Below are positions 23,401-31,281 of a stretch of 48,061 bases of DNA, piece after piece. Origin of the DNA: an uncultured Actinomycetes bacterium (GTDB lineage: Bacteria > Actinomycetota > Actinomycetes > Nanopelagicales > Nanopelagicaceae); NCBI GenBank assembly GCA_903902965.1, contig CAIUXE010000016.1, positions 1-48,061 of the forward strand, given 5' to 3'. Within the stretch, counting starts at the first letter, position 1. Each line of letters begins with the position of its first letter. The position numbers were made by a program, and so were the translations under genes. The notes under the pieces are model-generated. The model worked only from the letters and a program-made list of their open reading frames with translations. It was not told the origin of the DNA and did no database searches.

Positions 23401-23981
23401 CCAAAAATATCTTGATAGTCAGCAGCCGCACGTTTCGCCTCAGCGTAGGCACCCATTCTTAAGCGCGTTTGAATTTCACCACCAGGACAACCAGTAGTTG
23501 CTATCAACCCTGTTGAATATTGGGAAAGTAATTCACGATCCATTCGCGGTTTGTAGTAATAGCCTTCAAGGGATGCCAATGAAGATAATCTGAACAAATT
23601 ATGTAGTCCAACATTGTTTTCAGCCAAAATTGTCATATGGGTATAAGCGCCACCGCCAGATACATCGTCTTCGCCGCCTTCGGCCCACTTAACACGTTTG
23701 CGTTCGTGACGTGATCCCGGTGCAACGTAAGCCTCTATGCCGATGATTGGTTTTACTCCGGCATTTTGTGCTTCTTTGTAAAATTCATAAGCGCCAAACA
23801 AATTTCCATGGTCAGTGATGGCAATCGCAGGCGCCCCAGAAGCGGCTACCTCTTTAACTAACTCTTTTACACGCGCAGCGCCATCAAGCATTGAGTACTC
23901 ACTATGCACATGTAAATGCACAAATTGTTTTGATGGGTCTACCAATTCAGAGTTTTCAGACTGCTTTGCTGGAGTGCTCAC
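20436..23981 (-). CDS. dnaE: DNA polymerase III alpha subunit
   Basis: 1181 aa; PHP domain HLHVHSEYSMLDGA and ITDHGNLFGAYEFY, VGPGRGSAAGS, PDIDLDFDERHR, QWGVHAAGVI, C-terminal OB-fold. No intein seen. Confidence 0.97.
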   Translation of the reverse strand: MSTPAKQSENSELVDPSKQFVHLHVHSEYSMLDGAARVKELVKEVAASGAPAIAITDHGNLFGAYEFYKEAQNAGVKPIIGIEAYVAPGSRHERKRVKWAEGGEDDVSGGGAYTHMTILAENNVGLHNLFRLSSLASLEGYYYKPRMDRELLSQYSTGLIATTGCPGGEIQTRLRMGAYAEAKRAAADYQDIFGKENYFLELMDHGISIENRVREDLIKLSKDLKLPLLATNDLHYTYEKDSVAHEALLCVQSGSTLADPKRFKFENGEFYLKSAAQMRELFKEIPESCDNTLLIAERCEITFREGENLLPQFPVPKGETEESWLAKEVARGLLIRFPGGVPEEHRARAEFEVSVMCQMGFPGYFLVVADLVRHAHERGIRVGPGRGSAAGSVVAYALEITGLDPIKHGLLFERFLNPERISMPDIDLDFDERHRSEMIRYATEKYGEERVAQIITYGTIKAKQSIKDATRVLGYPYAIGERVTKALPPAVMGKEISLAGVFNPDDDRYVEAGEVRALYDADPDIKRVIDTAKGLEGLKRQWGVHAAGVILSKEPLLDVIPIQRREADGSIITQFDMGACEALGLLKMDFLGLRNLTVLDDCLRNIKLNRDEVFKLEELPLDNKKTFELLARGETLGVFQLDGGPMRSLLRSLAPDSFEDISAVIALYRPGPMGANAHNDYADRKNKRKPVLPIHRELAEPLQEILGDTYGLIVYQEQVMAIAQKLAGFSLGGADLLRRAMGKKKKEILDKEYIPFQAGMRERGYSDQSIEMLWEILVPFSDYAFNRAHSAGYGMVSYWTGYLKANYPAEYMAALLTSVGDDKDKSALYLNESRRMGIKVLAPDVNESDADYTPRGVDIRFGLAAVRNVGEGVVASIAATRIKKGKFTSFDDFLAKVDGNVCNKKTIESLIKAGAFDSLGHTRRGLMAIYLEALDSVIEAKRAEALGQYDLFGSTTGDEVTGLELKYPIEEWDKSTLLAHEREMLGLYVSDHPLLGIESTLAALVDRPISEISGDEVGHDDIVTIGGLVTAIQRKVTKAGASWAIVTIEDLAGAIDVMFFSSTYSQHATALSEDVVVVVRGRVDRREDTPRIMALDLSLPDLSQERRGPLIVSLPFARCTPPIIDRMKEVLRSHPGATEVHLRLDSPTSSTVMKIDDGLRVSVSPSLSADLKALLGPACLV

Positions 23982-23992
23982 GACGGTTGAGA

Positions 23993-24949
23993 TTATCGCT
24001 TTGGCGTCCCGGCAACCCGCAAAAGCCCAAGAGCGGCTTCCAAGTCGTCCGGATATTTAGAGGTAAATGTGACTGACTCCCCGCTTGCCGGGTGAGTGAA
24101 ATTCAATCGAACCGCGTGCAGCCACTGCCTGGTTAATCCCAGTCTGCTCGCCAGAGTCGGATCCGCCCCGTACATGAGATCTCCGACCAATGGATGTCGC
24201 AAAGCTGCGAAGTGGACTCTAATTTGGTGAGTGCGACCAGTTTCTAATTCAATCTCAACAAGTGTCGCCCCGGGGAAACCTTCAACAGTTTCATAGTGAG
24301 TGATGCTGGGTTTTCCATCTGCCACAACTGCAAATTTAAACTCTTCACGAGGGTGTCGATTTATAGGTGCATCAATTGTGCCTCGCGTTGGATCGGGATG
24401 ACCTTGCACAACTGCGTGATAAATTTTTGAAACTTCGCGGGCACGAAATTGTTCTTTAAGACTTGAATAAGCGTTCTCAGATTTTGCGACAACCATTAAG
24501 CCTGTAGTACCAACATCTAATCTATGAACTATTCCTTGTCTTTCAGCTGGTCCTGAAGTTGAAAGCGCTACTCCTCTACTGGCTAATACTCCGACAATTG
24601 TTGGGCCTGTCCATCCCACACTTGGGTGTGCGGCAACGCCAATTGGCTTGTCGATAATAAGCAGATCGCTATCTTCGTAAATAATTTCAAGGTCAGGAAC
24701 ATCGGTGGCAACTATTTCGAGAGGTACGCGAACGACAGTGCTGATGACTACTTCAATTAAATCTCCAGCACTTACACGATGAGATTTATTTACTTCTCGA
24801 CCATTGACACTTATGGCTCCGTTTTCAGCCATTTCTGCAACTGCCGTCCGTGAAAATCCCAACATTCGCGCAAGGGCACTATCTAAACGTTCACCATCAA
24901 CACCTTCAGGCGCAGTGACGCTTCTTACTTCAGTTTCACTCATCTTCAA
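23993..24949 (-). CDS. Ribosomal large-subunit pseudouridine synthase, RluA/RluD family
   Basis: 318 aa; S4 domain, VHRLDVGTTGLMVVAKSENAYSSLKEQF, TGRTHQIRVHFAALRHPLVGD. Confidence 0.94.
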   Translation of the reverse strand: MKMSETEVRSVTAPEGVDGERLDSALARMLGFSRTAVAEMAENGAISVNGREVNKSHRVSAGDLIEVVISTVVRVPLEIVATDVPDLEIIYEDSDLLIIDKPIGVAAHPSVGWTGPTIVGVLASRGVALSTSGPAERQGIVHRLDVGTTGLMVVAKSENAYSSLKEQFRAREVSKIYHAVVQGHPDPTRGTIDAPINRHPREEFKFAVVADGKPSITHYETVEGFPGATLVEIELETGRTHQIRVHFAALRHPLVGDLMYGADPTLASRLGLTRQWLHAVRLNFTHPASGESVTFTSKYPDDLEAALGLLRVAGTPKR

Positions 24950-25424
24950 CTACGACCGTTCGAATTGGAATATCGCGCCATGACAGGAAAATCATGAAAG
25001 CTACTGAGGTCACTATAAATGAATCTGCAACATTGAATAACGGCCAATTGGGCAATCTGATCCAATCAACAACTTCTCCTTGCATAAATCCCGGGGCTCT
25101 AAATAAACGATCTGCCAAATTTCCACAAATCCCACCTGTTAGTGAGCCAAAACCAAGTGCCCAGAGTGGATGGGAAATTTTTGGCACGTACCAAATAATT
25201 GCGACCAACGCTCCTATTGCTAGCAACGTTAAAAATATTGTCAGGCCAGTAAATGAACTAAATGCCGCTCCAGGATTTCGGGCAAATTCAAGTCGTAAGA
25301 AATTTCCTAGAATCGAGCGAGAGTTTTTTCCTTCAAGGGAGTGAGTTGCCCAAAACTTAGTTAACAAATCTAAGATAAAAATAAATAGGGCAGTTCCACC
25401 AACGATTTTTATCTTAGTGTTGAT
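24936..25424 (-). CDS. lspA: Lipoprotein signal peptidase (start codon apparently non-canonical)
   Basis: LDLLTKFW, ARNPGAAFS, LTGGICGNLADRLF and FNVADSFI motifs of LspA. The supplied ORF begins at TTG 25367 inside TM1; the reading frame continues upstream (NTKIKIVGGTALFIFILD) with no ATG/GTG/TTG. An ATC at 25424-25422 overlaps the upstream stop (TAATC) and follows AGAGGA. Confidence 0.85.
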   Translation of the reverse strand: MNTKIKIVGGTALFIFILDLLTKFWATHSLEGKNSRSILGNFLRLEFARNPGAAFSSFTGLTIFLTLLAIGALVAIIWYVPKISHPLWALGFGSLTGGICGNLADRLFRAPGFMQGEVVDWIRLPNWPLFNVADSFIVTSVAFMIFLSWRDIPIRTVVVEDE

Positions 25425-26272
25425 TAACGTCTTTCCTCTTTTTGCTTACAGATCATGCAAAGGGTGGCACGAGGGAATACTTGCAATCGCGCTTTGCCAA
25501 TTGCATTTCCACAATCTTCACACTTGCCATATGACCCAGCAGTTATTCGATCAAGTGCGTGTTCTGTTTGCATGACCATATCTCTTGCGTTGTATACAAG
25601 TGATATTTCATGTTCACGTTCAAAAGTTTTTGCACCTGCATCTGCTTGGTCATCCCCAGCACCATCTCCGGAATCTTGTAGTAAATCTTCTGCTTGTGCT
25701 TCAGCAAGTACGAGTTCGGCACGCAAGCGGACTAATTCTTTTGATAATTCAACTTTCATCTCTTTCAATTCGGAATTACTCCAAGGTGCTTCAGTTGCTG
25801 CCGCAACAAGCGGGGTAGGAATATCGCGCAAAGGTTTCAACGTCCCGGCTTTAGTTGTTCGCTTCTCAATTTTTGCAGGAGGTGGAAGCGTCAATCTTCT
25901 TTGGAATCCATCAGCGGCGGCCGTTGCTGCAGCATTTTTAGGTAAATTCTTAGGTGGCTCAACTACTGCAGGAACCGGATTATCTTTTTTAGGAAATGGT
26001 TTACCAGGAGCTTTTACTGCTGCCGCTTTTTTGGCTGGTGCAGGCGCTGCTTTTTTCACTGGCTTAGTTGGTTTCGCTGGGGCCTTTTTCACTGGTTTGA
26101 TTGGGGCCTTTTTTACAGCTTTTTTCACTGGTTTAGCCGCCGCTTTTTTGGCTGGAGCCTTTTTCACTGGTTTGGCTGGGGCCTTTTTCACTGGTTTGGC
26201 GGAGACCTTTTTTACAGCTTTTTTGGCTGATTTGGCTGATTTGGCTGGTTTGCTCTGCTTATTTGTGCCCAT
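25424..26272 (-). CDS. DksA/TraR-type C4 zinc-finger protein with lysine/alanine/proline-rich histone-H1-like region
   Basis: C-terminal YGKCEDCGNAIGKARLQVFPRATLCMICKQKEE zinc finger; N-terminal KKAPAKPVKKA-type repeats. ATG at 26272 (MGTNKQSKPAK) preferred over the longer ORF start 26365. Confidence 0.88.
   Translation of the reverse strand: MGTNKQSKPAKSAKSAKKAVKKVSAKPVKKAPAKPVKKAPAKKAAAKPVKKAVKKAPIKPVKKAPAKPTKPVKKAAPAPAKKAAAVKAPGKPFPKKDNPVPAVVEPPKNLPKNAAATAAADGFQRRLTLPPPAKIEKRTTKAGTLKPLRDIPTPLVAAATEAPWSNSELKEMKVELSKELVRLRAELVLAEAQAEDLLQDSGDGAGDDQADAGAKTFEREHEISLVYNARDMVMQTEHALDRITAGSYGKCEDCGNAIGKARLQVFPRATLCMICKQKEERR
26025..26262 (-). repeat. Degenerate K/A/P-coding repeat tract
   Basis: Repeated gcctttttcactggtttggctggg on the plus strand; codes for KPVKKAPAKPVKKAPAKKAAAKPVKKAVKKAPIKPVKKAPAKP on the minus strand. 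Confidence 0.85.
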
Positions 26273-26376
26273 GGCGGCACAGGCTAGTCCTGTCTGGGCT
26301 ATTGAGCCATTACCAGCGGTTCGACTCGCTAGACTCCCCCCGATGCTGGCACTCACTAGCGTCAAACGTGTTGATT

Positions 26377-26583
26377 AGGGCCATCACCCTGGGAACGTTC
26401 GGAAGATTTATCAGTAAATGGTGCAGCAGGTCAGCATCCTTTCTGATGAGGTAGAACCGGTTGAGTTAAGTGGTTTTCTGACCTGCGCGAGTGGGTTAGC
26501 GAACAAGGTGGGTGGTACCGCGCATCGCGAAAGTGAGCGTCCCTCCAGATAGATCGTGATTTAACTATCTTGGAGCTAGGAGC
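26377..26583 (+). promoter_or_regulatory. T-box riboswitch leader of ileS, apparent ultrashort Stem I, translational type
   Basis: aacaaggtgggtggtaccgcg T-box core at 26502-26522; AGGG-CCATCA-CCCT hairpin at 26377-26390 with AUC (Ile) in the loop; gcaggtcag/ctgacctgc stem; sequestor CTCCAGATAG (26543-26552) pairs with CTATCTTGGAG (26565-26575) over the SD region. Confidence 0.92.
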
Positions 26584-26586
26584 TTG

Positions 26587-29500
26587 ATGAACGCGGAAAA
26601 AGGTAGATCTTCAGAGGGATCTGATTGCACGAGTTACACAGCACTGTCTGCTCAGATCGATTTACCATCAATGGAACATCAAATCCTCGATTTTTGGCGT
26701 ACCGGCAAAATTTTTGCCAAAAGCACCGCCGCTCGCGATATCCCCGGCGCTCGGGAATGGACTTTTTATGAAGGTCCTCCAACTGCAAATGGTTTACCTG
26801 GAACCCATCACATCGAAGCCCGCGTATTTAAAGATCTCTTCCCTCGTTTTCACACCATGAAAGGTGCATTTGTTCCGCGCTTTGCTGGTTGGGATTGTCA
26901 TGGATTGCCAGTCGAGCTCGCCGTTGAAAAAGAATTAGGTTTTACCGGGAAATCAGATATCGAAAAATTTGGTGTTGCCGAATTCAATGATAAATGTCGC
27001 ACATCGGTGCAACGTCACGTTGGATCTTTTGTTGAAATGACAGAACGCATGGGCTTTTGGGTTGATTTTGAAAAAGCTTATTGGACCATGTCACCCGAAT
27101 ATATAGACAGTGTTTGGTGGTCAATCAGCGAGATTTGGAAAAAAGGACTTTTAGTACAGGACCATCGCGTAGCTCCGTATTGCCCAAGGTGTGGCACCGG
27201 ATTATCCGACCATGAACTTGCACAAGGTTATGAAAACATCACAGACCCTTCTGTATTTGTTGCTTTCCCGATTACTTCCGGTCACTTAGCAGAGATTGAT
27301 GCCAAATTACTTGTCTGGACTACAACACCGTGGACCTTGGTTTCAAATACCGCAATCGCAGTCCATCCAGAAGTTAAATACCTAGTTGCAAAAACTGAAG
27401 AAAATGAAATTTATGTGGTGGCTGAGCCATTAGCTAAAATTCTTGGTGAGAATTTTCAAGTTATTGAAGAGATAACCGGAAAAGATTTAGAACATACGAA
27501 ATACCAGAGACCTTTCGACTTTGTTGAGATTCCAGACGCTCATTTTGTAGTTCTGGCCGATTATGTAACAACCGAAGATGGAACTGGCTTAGTCCATCAA
27601 TCCCCCGCATTTGGTGCCGACGACTTGATAGTTTGCCGGAAATATAATTTGCCGGTCGTAAATCCAATTGCCGGAGATGGAAAATTCCTAAGCGATATTC
27701 CAATTGTTGGCGGAATGTTTTTCAAAGATAGTGACAAAGTATTGGTCAAAGAGTTGAAAAAACTTGGAGTTCTCTACAAGCAACTTCAATATCAACACTC
27801 ATACCCACATTGCTGGCGCTGCCACACTCCATTGATGTACTACGCACAACCATCTTGGTACATCCGAACTACCGCAATCAAAGATGCATTGATGCGTGAA
27901 AACGCAAATACTGATTGGCATCCTGAAACCATCAAAAGTGGAAGATATGGCGATTGGCTAGAAAACAATATCGACTGGGCTTTATCTCGAAACCGTTATT
28001 GGGGCACTCCATTACCAATCTGGAGATGCGAAGAAGGCCACCTTGAATGTATTGGTTCTCGAAAAGAATTAAGTGCGCGAACTGGTAATGATTTAGATGA
28101 ATTAGACCCACACCGTCCTTTTGTTGATGATATTTATTTTGATTGCAAGCAGTGCGGTGGACAGATGAAACGCGTGCCTGAGGTCATCGACTGTTGGTAC
28201 GACTCAGGAGCAATGCCTTTTGCTCAATTAGGCTATCCGCACAAAGCTGGCTCTATAGAGGAGTTTGAAAAAACTTATCCCGCTGATTTCATCTGTGAAG
28301 CAATCGACCAGACTCGAGGTTGGTTCTACACAATGATGACCATAGGAACATTAGTTTTTGATAAATCCTCATACAAAACCGTGCTCTGTCTTGGACATAT
28401 TTTGGATAAAGATGGACGCAAGATGAGCAAGCATCTTGGAAACGTTTTAGAGCCAATGCCTTTGATGGATAAACATGGGGCTGACGCAGTGCGTTGGTAC
28501 ATGTTGGCCGCTGGCTCACCTTGGGCATCTCGACGCGTCGGTCATGATGCAATTTCCGACGTAGTCCGTAAAACTTTATTAACTTACTGGAATACCGTTT
28601 CTTTCCTAACTCTTTACGGAAAAGCCGCTGACTTCAAACCAACAGGATTGTTGAATTCTGAAAATACCCTTGATCGATGGATAATTTCACAACTCAATCG
28701 CACAATCGAGGAGTGCGATCGTTCCTTCACTGATTTTGATTCACAGAGCGCAGGTCGCGCTTTGGCAACATTTATTGATGAGTTATCAAATTGGTATGTC
28801 AGACGCTCTCGCCGCAGATTTTGGGATGGCGATGCTCAGGCATTGGAAACTTTGCACCATTGCATTAAATCTCTAACTTTAATTATGGCCCCAATGGTCC
28901 CATTCATCACTGAAAAAGTTTGGCAAGATGTTATTAAGGTCGTGCAGCCAGATGCAGTTGAGTCCGTTCACTTAGCTGATTGGCCGATTTTTAATGCAGA
29001 TGCAGTTGATCTTGCACTTGGAGATGCCGTTGCTGCAACTCGCAGATTAGTTGAGCTGGGTAGAGCCGCACGTGCTGAGTCTGGAGTAAAAATTCGTCAA
29101 CCTCTAGGACGTGCTCTCATCTCCGGCTTTGCCAGATTAAGTCACGAACTACAAAGTGAGATTGCCGATGAATTAAATGTCCATCGAATTGAAGATCTCT
29201 CAAGTGCAGACGGCGAACTTGTTGATTACTCGATTAAAGCAAATTTCCGAACACTCGGCACTAAATATGGTGCGAATGTGCAAGAGATTGCAACAGCTTT
29301 ATCGAAACTTAACGCCGCTGACGTTGTTGGCAAAGTGCGAAGTGGTCAAGCAGAAATTATTGGCGGAAATAATTCAAATTTCGAAGTAAATGAAGAGGAT
29401 CTAATCATTACTGAAACTCCACGCAGCGGATGGGCGGTTGCCTCTCATGATGGTGAAAGCGTTGCTCTTGATTTAACAATTACACCTGAGTTGGCGCGCG

Positions 29501-29736
29501 AAGGCGTGATTCGCGAAATCATTAGAGCTATTCAAGAGGAACGTAAAAATGCCGGCTTTGACGTCTCGGACCGGATTAAATTGATTTGGAATGGTTCGAC
29601 TGAAGTGAGTGATGCCCTAGAAGCAGGGTTAAAACTTATTTCCGAAGAAGTTCTTTCCTTGGAAGTTGAAAAGGATTCATCCTTAAAATTTGCTGATGGA
29701 GAGCTTGAACTTGGGCTGAAACTATTGCGGCTATAG
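26587..29736 (+). CDS. ileS: Isoleucyl-tRNA synthetase (type-2-like)
   Basis: FYEGPPTANGLPGTHHIEAR, GWDCHGLPVE, YGDWLENNIDWALSRNRYWGTPLPIW, GRKMSKHLGN; preceded by the T-box leader. ORF track begins at TTG 26584; ATG at 26587 favoured. Confidence 0.97.
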   Translation: MNAEKGRSSEGSDCTSYTALSAQIDLPSMEHQILDFWRTGKIFAKSTAARDIPGAREWTFYEGPPTANGLPGTHHIEARVFKDLFPRFHTMKGAFVPRFAGWDCHGLPVELAVEKELGFTGKSDIEKFGVAEFNDKCRTSVQRHVGSFVEMTERMGFWVDFEKAYWTMSPEYIDSVWWSISEIWKKGLLVQDHRVAPYCPRCGTGLSDHELAQGYENITDPSVFVAFPITSGHLAEIDAKLLVWTTTPWTLVSNTAIAVHPEVKYLVAKTEENEIYVVAEPLAKILGENFQVIEEITGKDLEHTKYQRPFDFVEIPDAHFVVLADYVTTEDGTGLVHQSPAFGADDLIVCRKYNLPVVNPIAGDGKFLSDIPIVGGMFFKDSDKVLVKELKKLGVLYKQLQYQHSYPHCWRCHTPLMYYAQPSWYIRTTAIKDALMRENANTDWHPETIKSGRYGDWLENNIDWALSRNRYWGTPLPIWRCEEGHLECIGSRKELSARTGNDLDELDPHRPFVDDIYFDCKQCGGQMKRVPEVIDCWYDSGAMPFAQLGYPHKAGSIEEFEKTYPADFICEAIDQTRGWFYTMMTIGTLVFDKSSYKTVLCLGHILDKDGRKMSKHLGNVLEPMPLMDKHGADAVRWYMLAAGSPWASRRVGHDAISDVVRKTLLTYWNTVSFLTLYGKAADFKPTGLLNSENTLDRWIISQLNRTIEECDRSFTDFDSQSAGRALATFIDELSNWYVRRSRRRFWDGDAQALETLHHCIKSLTLIMAPMVPFITEKVWQDVIKVVQPDAVESVHLADWPIFNADAVDLALGDAVAATRRLVELGRAARAESGVKIRQPLGRALISGFARLSHELQSEIADELNVHRIEDLSSADGELVDYSIKANFRTLGTKYGANVQEIATALSKLNAADVVGKVRSGQAEIIGGNNSNFEVNEEDLIITETPRSGWAVASHDGESVALDLTITPELAREGVIREIIRAIQEERKNAGFDVSDRIKLIWNGSTEVSDALEAGLKLISEEVLSLEVEKDSSLKFADGELELGLKLLRL

Positions 29737-30015
29737 CAGAACGACAAATCGCATTAAGAGTTGAACACCAAAAAATAGCAACACAAACGCTAAGTCAATA
29801 TTAATTGATCCCACACGTAGAGGTGGAATAAATTTGCGCACAAATACGAGTGGTTTTTCCGTAACCGTAAATATGAATTCGGCAAGTACTAATGCAATTC
29901 CTTTAGGGCGCCAGTTTCTGGCAAACATCTGAACATAATCCAAGACCAACCGCGCGATTAATGCGATTATGAATAATTGCAGAATTGAATATAAAACTAA
30001 GCCAAACGCTGCCAT
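29731..30015 (-). CDS. YggT family membrane protein
   Basis: 94 aa, two TM segments, location next to sepF; RKFIPPLRVGSINIDLAFVLLFFGVQLL typical of YggT. Confidence 0.9.
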   Translation of the reverse strand: MAAFGLVLYSILQLFIIALIARLVLDYVQMFARNWRPKGIALVLAEFIFTVTEKPLVFVRKFIPPLRVGSINIDLAFVLLFFGVQLLMRFVVLL

Positions 30016-30545
30016 TAGCTTTGATTAAAGAAGCTCGCCTCTGCGGCAGCTACTTTCTCTTCAGGTGAAACTTTTACATTTGGTGGAGACAAAAGGAAAA
30101 CGCTTTTTGTTACTTTTTCAATTACCCCACGATGACCGAAAACTAATCCCGCTGCAAAATCAACCAACCGCTTTGCATCTGCATCATCCATGTCGGTTAA
30201 GTTCATAATGACAGGGGTGTAATCGCGGTAGTGCTCACCAATTGTGCGAGCATCGTTATAACTACGTGGGTGCAAAGTTACAATTTTTTCTACTGGCGCA
30301 TCTAGATCTAATGCGAGTGCAGGAGAATGAGTTGCATGAGTTGTCTGAGGTGCAGAATGTACTAACTCAACAGATCTACGTGAACTAGAAACAATATTTG
30401 ACATGTTTGACAAGCTTGGCATTACCGGACGTTGACGAGGTGCTGGTACAGCTTTAGCAACTGAAGGGGTGAAGTTTTCTTCGCCTTCACTTCCATCATC
30501 AACAAGTCCAAGGTACAGGGCCATTTTGCGTAGGGGACTCGACAT
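30015..30545 (-). CDS. sepF: Cell division protein SepF
   Basis: MSSPLRKMALYLGLVDDG start; C-terminal domain VTLHPRSYNDARTIGEHYRDYTPVIMNLTDMDDADAKRLVDFAAGLVFG. ORF 30596 start overlaps the upstream gene; 30545 favoured. Confidence 0.95.
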   Translation of the reverse strand: MSSPLRKMALYLGLVDDGSEGEENFTPSVAKAVPAPRQRPVMPSLSNMSNIVSSSRRSVELVHSAPQTTHATHSPALALDLDAPVEKIVTLHPRSYNDARTIGEHYRDYTPVIMNLTDMDDADAKRLVDFAAGLVFGHRGVIEKVTKSVFLLSPPNVKVSPEEKVAAAEASFFNQS

Positions 30546-30564
30546 GCCTATAACGATACCGGCA

Positions 30565-31281
30565 CTAAGTGCGCGAACCGAGGATTGAACTGCCAACTCT
30601 TATATGTGTCGCACCTGCTGCAATAGCTGCCGCGAAATCACCGCTCATCCCGGCAGAGATCCAATTAGCATCCGGAAAAGCCCTTAGAAAAGTAGCGCTG
30701 ATGGTTTTAAGAGCACCAAAAGCCAAGTCAGGCGCTACATCCAAAGGTGCTACTGCCATCAATCCTTGAAGTTTCAACCCCGGATAATCCTTAACTTTTT
30801 CCCCTAGTTCAATCAACTCTTCCGGAGCCACTCCCCCGCGGTCTGGTCGAATCGGAAGATCTAATGAAAGTTGCAAGAGCAGCGAAATTGGCTTTTCTAA
30901 ATCAATAGATAATTGCTGTAACGAAGGTAAATATCTATCTTGATCAAGTGAATGAATAAAATTTGCCCAAGTAGCAATTGAACGCAACTTATTGCGTTGT
31001 AACTGTCCTTGGAAATGCCACTTGACCTCTTGCTCTTTATCCTCAATGTAATTATTGAACTCTTCAAATTTAGACTTAGCTTCTTGATCTCGATTTTCAC
31101 CGAAATTTCGAATTCCTAAATCATAAAGATGAACAAGATCACTTGCTGGAAAATTTTTTGTAACAGCGATTAAAGTTACTTCAGATCTTTCTCGATTACT
31201 ATTTTCTACTGCAAGGCGAATCTGGCTTTCTACAGCAGCTAAATTTTTAGCAATCTCATCACGTCTCGCACTACTAGACAT
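30565..31281 (-). CDS. YggS family pyridoxal phosphate homeostasis protein
   Basis: 238 aa; LIAVTKNFPASDLVHLYDLGIRNFGENRDQE, WHFQGQLQRNKLRSI, GLMAVAP, SAGMSGDFAAAIAAGATHIRVGSSILG. Confidence 0.95.
   Translation of the reverse strand: MSSSARRDEIAKNLAAVESQIRLAVENSNRERSEVTLIAVTKNFPASDLVHLYDLGIRNFGENRDQEAKSKFEEFNNYIEDKEQEVKWHFQGQLQRNKLRSIATWANFIHSLDQDRYLPSLQQLSIDLEKPISLLLQLSLDLPIRPDRGGVAPEELIELGEKVKDYPGLKLQGLMAVAPLDVAPDLAFGALKTISATFLRAFPDANWISAGMSGDFAAAIAAGATHIRVGSSILGSRT

Noticed and set aside
20329-23981. Shared GTGAGCAC(T/A)CC(A/G)GC start (MSTPA) of dnaE and hisD
   Set aside because: Probably a coincidence of favoured N-terminal codons (MST...); too short to argue for a functional element.
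25367-25367. TTG at 25367 as the real lspA start (as in the ORF track)
   Set aside because: It would delete most of the first TM helix including the Asp of the conserved LDxLTK motif, while the upstream in-frame sequence codes a normal TM1.
25455-26378. Plus-strand 307-aa ORF (MQRVARGNTCNRALPIAF...FFTGLAGAFFTGLAE...)
   Set aside because: Exactly antisense to the DksA/TraR-like gene. The hydrophobic FTGLAGAF repeats are the mirror of the KPVKKAPA-coding repeat, and no recognisable family is present.
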